NCBI GenBank assembly: GCA_017462425.1
Contig: JAFTRD010000042.1
Span: forward strand, 1-5,552
Reading direction: 5' to 3'
Length of the DNA: 5,552 nucleotides
Source: Clostridia bacterium
Lineage (GTDB): Bacteria > Bacillota_A > Clostridia > Christensenellales > Borkfalkiaceae
Shown: positions 1-5,552 of the stretch, piece after piece
Layout of the letters: each line of letters opens with the position of its first letter
Numbering within the stretch: the first letter of the stretch is position 1
Position numbers and translations under genes: made by a program
Notes under the pieces: model-generated
What the model saw: the letters and a program-made list of their open reading frames with translations, nothing else
Told to the model about the DNA's origin: nothing
Database searches by the model: none

Positions 1-147
1 ACCGTAGCAAAAGATCAGCCTATTCTCGTTTTGGAAGCGATGAAGATGGACAACGATATTACCGCTCCTTGCGCAGGTAAAGTTTCTTTCCAGGTTGCTA
101 AGGGCGCAAACGTGGAATCCGACGCAGTTCTTGCCGTTATTTCTTAA
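1..147 (+). CDS. Biotin carboxyl carrier protein of a decarboxylase pump (C-terminal part only)
   Basis: The 5' end is cut by the window; 48 residues remain before TAA. They form the second half of a biotinyl domain. The motif EAMKM is visible, with the biotin-accepting lysine at visible residue 15 (codon 43-45). It is followed by the usual beta-strand pattern (APCAGKV, then GANVESDAVLAVI) and an immediate C-terminus, as in free-standing carrier proteins. The carrier would shuttle a carboxyl group from the alpha subunit to the membrane beta subunit. Its role follows from its neighbours: oadB starts 22 bases downstream and a PYC-type carboxyltransferase gene follows, and that alpha subunit has no biotinyl domain of its own. 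Whether a proline/alanine-rich linker precedes the domain cannot be seen. An acetyl-CoA carboxylase carrier (AccB) is less likely given the context. Confidence 0.92.
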   Translation, partial: TVAKDQPILVLEAMKMDNDITAPCAGKVSFQVAKGANVESDAVLAVIS

Positions 148-169
148 TCCGTTTATTGTGAGGTGAAAA

Positions 170-1528
170 ATGGCAAACTTACTCGCTATTGATTTCGGGG
201 AGATTATTTCTAATCTGTTCGAGTCTATGGGCTTTATGCAGGGAAGCTGGCAAAACTACGTTATGCTTGCAATTTCCTTCGTGCTCATGTATCTCGCTAT
301 CGTGAAGAAATACGAACCTTTATTACTGCTCCCCATAGCGTTCGGTATGTTCTTAATCAATATACCCGGCGCAGAGGCTATCGTCTGGGGTAAATACGAT
401 TACGATCCTACGGCGTTGGTTGCTTTGGAGGACGGAACGTACTTGTTCACACAGACGGGGGATATCTTAACCGCCGTTATGGGTGAAAACGGATTGATAA
501 AGGAATTTATCAATGCCGACGGCGTGGCGATTCTTTTCCCTGAATACGAGGGAAGCAATCTCCTCGGTTATATTGCGCAGCACGAATACGAATACGTAAA
601 CGCAGGCTCCAGAGGTCTTTTGTGGTATCTCTATTTTGGCGTTCAGAACGTAATTTACCCGCCTTTGATTTTCTTGGGCATCGGCGCAATGACAGACTTC
701 GGTCCTTTAATTGCAAACCCCAAATCCATGCTTATCGGTGCGGCGGCGCAGCTGGGCATCTTCCTGACGCTTGTCGGCGCTGTGCTTTTGGGCTTTACGG
801 CTGCGGAAGCGGCGGCAATCGCTATCATTGGCGGTGCAGACGGTCCTACTGCTATTTACGTAGCCTCCAAATTAGCGCCTCATCTGCTTTCTACTATTGC
901 AATTGCGGCTTACTCGTATATGGCGCTCATTCCCATTATTCAAAAGCCTATCATGAAGCTGTTGACGACGAAGAAAGAGCGCGCAATCAAAATGAAACAG
1001 CTCCGCACGGTTTCCAAGCTGGAAAAAATCCTTTTCCCCATCGTGGTAACCTTGGTCGTTGGTATATTGCTTCCCGATGCAATTCCTTTGCTCGGTATGC
1101 TCATGCTCGGCAACCTATTCAAGGAATCGGGCGTAGTGGAAAGACTTTCCTCGCAGGCGCAGAACGGTTTGATGAATACCATTACCATCTTCCTCGGCGT
1201 TGCAGTCGGCTGTAAGGCAAAGGGCGAAATTTTCCTTTCACTCGATACTTTGAGTATTATTTTATTGGGCTTGATTGCATTCAGTTGCGGTACGATCGGC
1301 GGGCTTTTGATGGCAAAAATCATGAACAAGCTCTCGGGCGGAAAAATCAATCCGCTCATCGGTTCGGCAGGCGTTTCGGCGGTGCCCATGGCGGCAAGAA
1401 TTTCCGAGGACGTCGGCAGGGAATATGATCCCAGCAACCATCTTTTAATGCACGCTATGGGGCCGAACGTTGCGGGCGTTATCGGCTCGGCAATTGCGGC
1501 GGGCGCATTGCTTGCCTGCTTCGGTTAA
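170..1528 (+). CDS. oadB: Sodium ion-translocating decarboxylase, beta subunit (OadB)
   Basis: This 452-residue, strongly hydrophobic protein is the membrane subunit of the biotin-dependent Na+ pumps. It decarboxylates carboxybiotin and couples this to Na+ export. The family signature GGADGPT lies at residues 221-227. From memory of the Klebsiella OadB work, its functional residues D203, Y229, N373, G377, S382 and R389 all match here with a constant offset of 21: D224, Y250, N394, G398, S403 and R410. Other conserved blocks are MTDFGPLIANPK (174-185) and MHAMGPNVAGVIGSA near the C-terminus. Residues about 67-150 form an acidic, Tyr-rich segment between the first hydrophobic part and the core; this region varies in the family. 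The start is supported by GAGGTG at 159-164. Beta subunits of methylmalonyl-CoA and glutaconyl-CoA decarboxylases look alike; the PYC-type alpha gene downstream favours oxaloacetate. Confidence 0.96.
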   Translation: MANLLAIDFGEIISNLFESMGFMQGSWQNYVMLAISFVLMYLAIVKKYEPLLLLPIAFGMFLINIPGAEAIVWGKYDYDPTALVALEDGTYLFTQTGDILTAVMGENGLIKEFINADGVAILFPEYEGSNLLGYIAQHEYEYVNAGSRGLLWYLYFGVQNVIYPPLIFLGIGAMTDFGPLIANPKSMLIGAAAQLGIFLTLVGAVLLGFTAAEAAAIAIIGGADGPTAIYVASKLAPHLLSTIAIAAYSYMALIPIIQKPIMKLLTTKKERAIKMKQLRTVSKLEKILFPIVVTLVVGILLPDAIPLLGMLMLGNLFKESGVVERLSSQAQNGLMNTITIFLGVAVGCKAKGEIFLSLDTLSIILLGLIAFSCGTIGGLLMAKIMNKLSGGKINPLIGSAGVSAVPMAARISEDVGREYDPSNHLLMHAMGPNVAGVIGSAIAAGALLACFG

Positions 1529-1533
1529 TTAAC

Positions 1534-1539
1534 GGAGGT
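1534..1539 (+). promoter_or_regulatory. Ribosome binding site of oadA with unusually long spacing
   Basis: GGAGGT is a near-perfect Shine-Dalgarno site, but 16 bases separate it from the ATG at 1556, against the usual 5-10. The intervening bases are AT-rich. The in-frame codon ATT at 1547-1549 sits at 7 bases from the site, but ATT starts are rare. The ATG fits the normal N-terminus of the family, so it is kept as the start. Confidence 0.6.
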
Positions 1540-1555
1540 ATAAAAAATTATAATT

Positions 1556-2158
1556 ATGGAAAAGAAAAAAGTTTTAATTACAGATACCATTTTACGTGAC
1601 GCGCACCAGTCCCAGGCGGCTACCCGTATGCGCTTAGAAGAAATGCTTCCCGTCCTCGAACAGTTGGACGAGGTAGGGTATTATTCCTTGGAGGCATGGG
1701 GCGGCGCAACGTTCGACTCCTGCCTCAGATATCTCAACGAAGATCCTTGGGAGAGATTGAGAACGCTCAAAAAATACCTCAAAAAGACCCCAATTCAAAT
1801 GCTTTTAAGAGGACAAAACCTCCTCGGTTACCGTCATTATTCGGACGACGTAGTGGAAAAATTCGTTGCAAAGTCCATTGAAAACGGTATCGGTGTCATT
1901 CGTGTATTCGACGCTTTGAACGATAAGAGAAACCTCGAAACCTCCGTAAAAGCGATTAAAAAATACGGCGGTATTTGCGAAACGGCTATTTCTTATACCG
2001 AAAGTCCCGTGCATACCATGGATTATTTCGTAAACCTTGCAAAAGATTTTGAAAGCATGGGCGCAGATAATTTCTGTATTAAAGATATGGCAAACCTCTT
2101 GTTGCCCTTCGAGGCGTATAAATTAGTTGCCGCTTTAAAAGAAAAGCTGAACCCATAA
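1556..2158 (+). CDS. oadA: OadA N-terminal fragment (first half of the carboxyltransferase barrel)
   Basis: This is the piece that would be translated from the normal start: 200 residues up to the premature TAA. It opens with ITDTILRDAHQSQAATRMR (residues 8-26), the family signature carrying metal ligand D15. It contains LLRGQNLLGYRHY and ends soon after NFCIKDMANLL, which holds K176, the lysine expected to be carbamylated. It stops five residues before the HLH metal site. An incomplete TIM barrel is unlikely to fold stably or act alone. If the stop is a sequencing error, this entry merges with the downstream piece into one ordinary gene. Confidence 0.6.
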   Translation: MEKKKVLITDTILRDAHQSQAATRMRLEEMLPVLEQLDEVGYYSLEAWGGATFDSCLRYLNEDPWERLRTLKKYLKKTPIQMLLRGQNLLGYRHYSDDVVEKFVAKSIENGIGVIRVFDALNDKRNLETSVKAIKKYGGICETAISYTESPVHTMDYFVNLAKDFESMGADNFCIKDMANLLLPFEAYKLVAALKEKLNP

Positions 2159-2203
2159 ACCAAAATTCACCTGCATACCCACAACACCACGGGTACGGGT
2201 GAT

Positions 2204-2971
2204 ATGGTCAACCTCATGGCAATTCAGGCCGGCGTAGACATCGTGGACACCGCTTTATCTCCTTTGGGTAACGGTACCGCGCAGCCAGCAACCGAGCCTT
2301 TGGTTGCCACTTTAAAGGGAACGGCTTACGATACGGGTATTGATATTGCAAAATTACTTCCCGTTGTAGAACATTTCAAGGGCGTTGCAGAGCGTTTGAA
2401 GAAGGACGGATTCCTCTCTGAAAAGGTAAGGGGGGTTGACGTAAATACCTTAATTTATCAGGTTCCCGGCGGTATGCTTTCCAACCTTATCTCCCAGCTC
2501 GATAAAATGGGCAAGAGTGATAAGCTCATGGAATGTCTTGCCGAAGTTCCCAACGTAAGAAAGGACTGCGGCTATCCTCCTTTGGTAACGCCTTCTTCCC
2601 AGATCGTTGGTACGCAGGCGGTTATGAACGTAATTTCCGGCGAAAGATATAATATGGTTACCAAGGAAACCAAGGACTTATTTGCCGGTAAATACGGTAA
2701 ATTGCCCGCTCCTTTAAACGAAGAAGTAGCGAAGAAAGTTCTTGGAGATATAAAACCCATCGACTACCGTCCTGCGGACGATTTGAAGCCCGAATTTGAG
2801 GGCTTTAGGGCGGAGTTACAAGAAAAGGGATACTATGAAAAAGAAGAGGACGTTCTTTCCTACGCCGTATTCGAACAGGTTGCCGAAAACTTCTTTAAAT
2901 GGAGAAAGGCGCAAAAACAGGGTGTTGATAAGGATTTAGCCTCCGATAAGAGCGGCGTTTATCCCGTATAA
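2204..2971 (+). CDS. oadA: OadA C-terminal fragment (rest of the barrel plus PYC/OADA domain)
   Basis: This is the remainder of the broken gene from its first downstream ATG, 255 residues. Coding similarity begins earlier, at 2159, directly after the stop, so the ATG is an internal methionine (GDMVNLM) and not a true start. No convincing ribosome binding site precedes it: the only G-rich stretch, GGGTGAT, abuts the ATG. It includes VDIVDTALSPLGNGTAQPATE, cut here into VDIVDTALSPLG and NGTAQPATE, then the helical conserved-carboxylase domain with VPGGMLSNL and VTPSSQIVGTQAV. It ends without a biotinyl domain. It lacks H205 and H207 of the HLH metal site, so it should be inactive even if expressed. 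Confidence 0.55.
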   Translation: MVNLMAIQAGVDIVDTALSPLGNGTAQPATEPLVATLKGTAYDTGIDIAKLLPVVEHFKGVAERLKKDGFLSEKVRGVDVNTLIYQVPGGMLSNLISQLDKMGKSDKLMECLAEVPNVRKDCGYPPLVTPSSQIVGTQAVMNVISGERYNMVTKETKDLFAGKYGKLPAPLNEEVAKKVLGDIKPIDYRPADDLKPEFEGFRAELQEKGYYEKEEDVLSYAVFEQVAENFFKWRKAQKQGVDKDLASDKSGVYPV

Positions 2972-2993
2972 CCATAGAATTTAACTGAAAATA

Positions 2994-3027
2994 AGTCGGG
3001 AGAATTTTACGCTCCCGACTGTTTTTT
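2994..3027 (+). terminator. Rho-independent terminator after the oxaloacetate decarboxylase operon
   Basis: The arms AGTCGGGAG (2994-3002) and CTCCCGACT (3012-3020) are perfectly complementary over 9 base pairs around a 9-base loop. GTTTTTT follows at 3021-3027. It lies 22 bases after the oadA stop and 19 bases before the surE start, so it separates two transcription units, or attenuates read-through into surE. Confidence 0.92.
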
Positions 3028-3046
3028 AACGAAGAAGGAAAGACTT

Positions 3047-3787
3047 ATGAATATTCTAATGACCAACGACGACGGAGTACATAGTGACGGAATCGTTTTA
3101 TTGGCGGAGGAGCTGGCAAAAAGAGGACATACCGTTACCGTGTGCGCTCCTGAGCGCAATCAATCCGCAAGTTCTCATTCCATTACGATGAGAGCGGAAT
3201 ACCACGCTGAAAAATTAGACCTTGAAAACAGATCCGCCGTTTATTACGCCGTTGACGCAAAACCCGTAGACTGCGTGCAGTTTGCTTTACGTTATTTAAA
3301 AATTCAGCCGGATTTACTTATCAGCGGCATCAATAACGGTATGAATATCGGTAGCGACGTAATTTATTCGGGTACGGTCGGTGGCGCAAGAGAGGGTGCT
3401 TTAAGCGGCGTGCCTTCCTGGGCGGTGTCCGTTTTTTACGAAGGAAGAGGGCAAAGTTATTCTTTTTCTCCTGCTATTACGTTCATTTTAGAGAATTTTG
3501 AAAGTTTATTCGCTATGGTCGCAGGGAATAAAACTTTTTTGAATGTCAACGTCCCCGTAAACCAGCCTGTATGCGGCGTAAAAATTTGTAAACTTGCAAA
3601 AAGCGAATACAGTATGCATGTGGATAAAACGGGAGAAAATACCTATTGTTTGGACGGATTGCCTATTGAATTTGATAAAGCTGAACGAGGCACAGATTTA
3701 TATTATGCAATGAAAGGCTATGCGACCGTAACGCCGTTGACGTTTGACGCAACGGATTACGCTGCTTTAAAAGGAATAACACTATGA
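3047..3787 (+). CDS. surE: 5'/3'-nucleotidase SurE
   Basis: This 246-residue protein is a full-length SurE, a divalent-metal-dependent phosphatase that removes phosphate from nucleoside 5'- and 3'-monophosphates in the cytoplasm. Family landmarks are present in order: MNILMTNDDG at the N-terminus with metal-binding D8 and D9; PERNQSASSHS with S40 at the conserved serine position; and SGINNGMNIGSDVIYSGTVG from residue 93, with N96 as the conserved asparagine ligand. The C-terminus (TPLTFDATDYAAL) is typical. An AAGGAA ribosome site at 3035-3040 supports the ATG. The stop overlaps the next gene as ATGA. I see no good promoter between the upstream terminator and this start. No missing residues or frameshifts are seen. 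Confidence 0.96.
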   Translation: MNILMTNDDGVHSDGIVLLAEELAKRGHTVTVCAPERNQSASSHSITMRAEYHAEKLDLENRSAVYYAVDAKPVDCVQFALRYLKIQPDLLISGINNGMNIGSDVIYSGTVGGAREGALSGVPSWAVSVFYEGRGQSYSFSPAITFILENFESLFAMVAGNKTFLNVNVPVNQPVCGVKICKLAKSEYSMHVDKTGENTYCLDGLPIEFDKAERGTDLYYAMKGYATVTPLTFDATDYAALKGITL

Positions 3788-5007
3788 AAAAGGTAATTGT
3801 AATCGGAGGCGGAGCGGCGGGCTTAATGGCTGCCTACGCTGCTGCCAAAAACGGCAATCAGGTTGATTTGATAGAAAAGAATGAAAAGCTCGGTAAAAAA
3901 ATTTATATCACGGGCAAAGGTCGTTGTAATTTAACCAACGACGTTGCGCCCAATGAATTTTTAGCCAATGTAGTGCATAATTCCAAGTTTTTGACCGGTT
4001 CGTTGTATTCCTTTTCTCCGCAGGATATGAAAAATTTTATGGAGGAGAATGGCACACACGTAAAAACAGAGAGAGGGAATAGAGTATTTCCCGTATCCGA
4101 CCACGCAAGCGACGTAACCAAAGCTTTGGAAAAAGCATGCAAAAAAGCAGGTGTAACCGTTCATTTAAACGAAAAAGTGCTTGATATTGGAATTATAGAT
4201 AGTACTATGTCTGACATAATAACGACAAAAGGGCGGTATTTTTGTGATTGCGCTATCGTTTGCACGGGTGGACTTTCTTATCCCACAACCGGTTCTACGG
4301 GTGACGGTTATAAATTTGCCCAAAAAGCAGGACATACGGTTGGAACGCTTTTTCCCGCCTTGACGGGATTAAATTTAAAGGGAACTAATTTTTTCAATAT
4401 GCAAGGACTTTCCCTAAAGAACGTAGTTCTCACGGCAAAAAGAGGAGAAAAAACCATTTACAGCGCGCTTGGCGAAATGCTGTTTACGCATTACGGCATT
4501 TCGGGGCCGTTGGTGCTCACGCTTTCCTCGCAACTGGCAAGGGAGAACGTGAAGAATATCTCTCTTTATTTAGATTTAAAACCGGCTTTAACCGAAGAGA
4601 AATTAAACGCCCGTATTTTACGTGATTTTGAAGAGGCAAAAAATAAAATGCTCGTCAATGCTTTAACGGCGCTTTTACCCTCCAAAATGATAGAATCCGT
4701 GCTGAAAACAGCCGAAATATCCCCCAAAAAGCAAGTAAATGCCGTCACCAAAGAAGAACGGACAAGACTGGTTCAGACGCTTAAAAATTACCCCCTGCAA
4801 CCAATTTCTTTAAGAGGTTTTGAAGAGGCTATTATTACGAGCGGCGGTATAGACGTCAAGCAAATCAATCCCAAAACAATGGAAAGCAAGCTGATACAAG
4901 GGATTTATTTCTGCGGTGAAGTGTTGGACGTGGACGCATATACGGGCGGATTTAACCTGCAAATTGCTTTTTCAACGGGCTATGCGGCAGGAAATTCCAT
5001 TCAATAA
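3784..5007 (+). CDS. BaiN/HI0933/YhiN-family FAD-dependent oxidoreductase
   Basis: This 407-residue flavoprotein belongs to the family named after HI0933, E. coli YhiN and BaiN. The N-terminal Rossmann dinucleotide motif GGGAAG (8-13) is followed by E31, expected to bind the FAD ribose. Then comes the family hallmark GKKIYITGKGRCNLTN (37-52). Further conserved blocks are TGGLSYPTTGSTGDGY, FTHYGISGP and the C-terminal FAD-contacting GIYFCGEVLDVDAYTGGFN followed by QIAFSTGYAAG. Most members are uncharacterised; BaiN itself was proposed to act in bile-acid 7-dehydroxylation, but this alone does not support that role here. The gene starts inside the end of surE with a 4-base ATGA overlap, and AAGGA at 3771-3775 lies within surE, which implies translational coupling. 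The length is normal and the gene appears intact. Confidence 0.93.
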   Translation: MKKVIVIGGGAAGLMAAYAAAKNGNQVDLIEKNEKLGKKIYITGKGRCNLTNDVAPNEFLANVVHNSKFLTGSLYSFSPQDMKNFMEENGTHVKTERGNRVFPVSDHASDVTKALEKACKKAGVTVHLNEKVLDIGIIDSTMSDIITTKGRYFCDCAIVCTGGLSYPTTGSTGDGYKFAQKAGHTVGTLFPALTGLNLKGTNFFNMQGLSLKNVVLTAKRGEKTIYSALGEMLFTHYGISGPLVLTLSSQLARENVKNISLYLDLKPALTEEKLNARILRDFEEAKNKMLVNALTALLPSKMIESVLKTAEISPKKQVNAVTKEERTRLVQTLKNYPLQPISLRGFEEAIITSGGIDVKQINPKTMESKLIQGIYFCGEVLDVDAYTGGFNLQIAFSTGYAAGNSIQ

Positions 5008-5029
5008 TTTTTTAATACCTATTAAAAAA
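5008..5029 (+). repeat. AT-only inverted repeat after the flavoprotein gene
   Basis: TTTTTTAAT (5008-5016) and ATTAAAAAA (5021-5029) are exact inverted copies with the 4-base loop ACCT, starting right after the TAA. A 9-pair stem made only of A-U pairs is weak, and it is followed by A-rich rather than U-rich sequence. It could help 3' end formation but is not called a terminator. Confidence 0.4.
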
Positions 5030-5039
5030 AGAAAATTCC

Positions 5040-5068
5040 TTGCTTTTTTTAAGCAAAAGACTTATACT
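5040..5068 (+). promoter_or_regulatory. Candidate sigma-70-type promoter for the aroH-cmk gene
   Basis: TTGCTT (5040-5045) and TATACT (5063-5068) are separated by exactly 17 bases. The -10 box matches consensus at 5 of 6 positions, the -35 at 3 of 6. Flanking sequence is AT-rich, and transcription would start near 5075, about 30 bases before the ATG. The -35 box is also the left arm of a small inverted repeat (TTGCTT, 5 T, AAGCAA; 5040-5056). This is plausible but weak, because AT-rich DNA gives such matches often. Confidence 0.45.
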
Positions 5069-5105
5069 TTAAATATATAAAATACTCCTAAAGAGAGGAA
5101 CGAAT

Positions 5106-5552
5106 ATGAACGTAATTCGTGGCGCTATTACCGTAGATGCGGACACACCCAAACAGATTAAAGAAAAAACTGCCAAGCTGCTTCAAGCTATAGCGCAAGA
5201 AAACGGCTTAAAAGAGGAGAATATCAAGGCAATCATCTTCTCCACGACGCAGGATATTCATTCTTATTATCCCGCTAAAGCGGCAAGAGAATGCGGTTTT
5301 GAAAAGGCCTCGCTGTTTTCCGCCGTCGAACCGGATATTACGGGCGCTTTACCGCTCTGTATTCGTGTAATGATTTTAGCGGAAGGCATGATGCAGGAAG
5401 AAAAGCACGTTTATCTCGGCGAAGCGAGAAAGCTGCGCAAGGATATTTCCGCAAAACTGAATATTGCTCTGGACGGTCCTGCGGGAAGCGGTAAAAGCAC
5501 TATTGCCAAAGCGCTTGCCAATTCTTATCATATATTATATTTGGATACGGGC
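5106..5552 (+). CDS. Chorismate mutase (AroH class) fused to cytidylate kinase, 3' end cut by window
   Basis: The frame is open from ATG 5106 (GAGAGGAA at 5093-5100) to the window edge, 149 residues. Residues 1-114 are an AroH-class chorismate mutase, which converts chorismate to prephenate for Phe/Tyr synthesis. Against B. subtilis AroH (recalled), the active-site residues R7, F57, R63, E78, R90 and Y108 match R5, Y55, R61, E75, R87 and Y103, while C75 is S72. From about residue 117 the protein becomes the N-terminus of a CMP kinase: LNIALDGPAGSGKST (118-132) contains the Walker A loop with K130, and LYLDTG at the edge matches the family's LDTGAMYR region. CMP kinase phosphorylates CMP and dCMP. 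There is almost no linker between the domains. The kinase call rests on about 33 visible residues; its remainder lies outside the window. Confidence 0.88.
   Translation, partial: MNVIRGAITVDADTPKQIKEKTAKLLQAIAQENGLKEENIKAIIFSTTQDIHSYYPAKAARECGFEKASLFSAVEPDITGALPLCIRVMILAEGMMQEEKHVYLGEARKLRKDISAKLNIALDGPAGSGKSTIAKALANSYHILYLDTG

Larger units (their letters stand above)
1556..2971 (+). pseudogene. oadA: Oxaloacetate decarboxylase alpha subunit, interrupted by an in-frame TAA
   Basis: Read through one stop, this frame gives a complete PYC/OadA-type carboxyltransferase of about 470 residues, the normal length for alpha subunits lacking a biotinyl domain. It would transfer the carboxyl group of oxaloacetate to biotin on the separate carrier, yielding pyruvate, in the cytoplasm at the OadB membrane complex. 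The TAA is codon 201 (2156-2158). Upstream it ends in EKLNP and downstream it resumes in the same frame with TKIHLHTHNTTG, so no frameshift is involved. Metal ligands expected from Vibrio OadA (D17, K178, H207, H209, from memory) map to D15, K176, H205 and H207. The stop separates the first two from the last two. A change of T2156 to A would restore lysine. The flanking sequence is well conserved, which suggests a recent mutation or a base-call error. TAA ends other genes here, so recoding is unlikely. Confidence 0.85.

Noticed and set aside
583..599. Short tandem repeat ACGAAT in oadB
   Set aside because: It is only about two and a half copies and simply encodes the residues HEYEYV; there is no sign of a repeat array or slippage.
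236..620. Acidic, Tyr-rich segment of OadB (residues about 67-150) as a novel inserted domain
   Set aside because: Functional residues downstream keep a constant offset of only 21 from Klebsiella OadB as I recall it, so the segment is only modestly longer than in a known pump. This region is normally variable.
510..716. Minus-strand open frame inside oadB
   Set aside because: It lies opposite the well-conserved beta subunit, encodes an arginine-rich, low-complexity product and has no recognisable domain: a shadow frame. The same applies to the + frame at 622-1215 and the minus frame at 940-1437.
2156..2158. TAA as a recoded sense codon
   Set aside because: The carrier, oadB and flavoprotein genes in the same window end in TAA at their family-typical lengths, and known selenocysteine and pyrrolysine recoding uses TGA and TAG.
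3903..4164. Two overlapping minus-strand frames inside the flavoprotein gene
   Set aside because: Both are antisense to a conserved FAD protein, are Cys/Phe-rich in a way typical of shadow translation, and lack a family match or a clear ribosome site.
5008..5056. Intrinsic terminator between the flavoprotein gene and aroH-cmk
   Set aside because: The first hairpin is made only of A-T pairs and is followed by A-rich sequence. The second (TTGCTT/AAGCAA) has a 6-pair stem and no T-tract after it. Neither meets the usual pattern.

Overview
The window looks like chromosomal DNA of an anaerobic Clostridia-type Firmicute, possibly from the gut. The evidence is moderate GC, purine-rich Shine-Dalgarno sites, a sodium-pumping decarboxylase whose biotin carrier is a separate small protein, and surE, a BaiN/HI0933-type flavoprotein and a chorismate mutase/CMP kinase gene in series. 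This placement is inference; there is no rRNA or marker phylogeny here. All genes lie on the + strand and are tightly packed. I see no mobile element, CRISPR array, tRNA or rRNA.

Bases 1-2971 are the end of an oxaloacetate decarboxylase sodium-pump operon: the C-terminus of a free biotin carrier protein (EAMKM biotinylation motif), the membrane beta subunit OadB with its full set of known functional residues, and the carboxyltransferase alpha subunit OadA. OadA transfers the carboxyl group of oxaloacetate to biotin on the carrier. OadB then decarboxylates carboxybiotin and exports Na+. The oadA frame is broken by one in-frame TAA at 2156-2158. Protein similarity continues in the same frame on both sides, so this is a single nonsense change or a sequence error, not a natural gene boundary. 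It separates catalytic metal ligands, so neither piece should be active. A strong intrinsic terminator (2994-3027) closes the operon.

Bases 3047-5007 hold surE (5'/3'-nucleotidase) and a BaiN/HI0933/YhiN-type FAD flavoprotein, overlapping by ATGA and so probably translationally coupled.

After a 98-base AT-rich gap with a plausible sigma-70-type promoter, the last gene (5106 to the window edge) encodes an AroH-class chorismate mutase domain continuing without a stop into the Walker A region of a cytidylate kinase. This AroH-Cmk fusion and the broken oadA are the two most notable observations. I did not find a clearly new multi-gene system.
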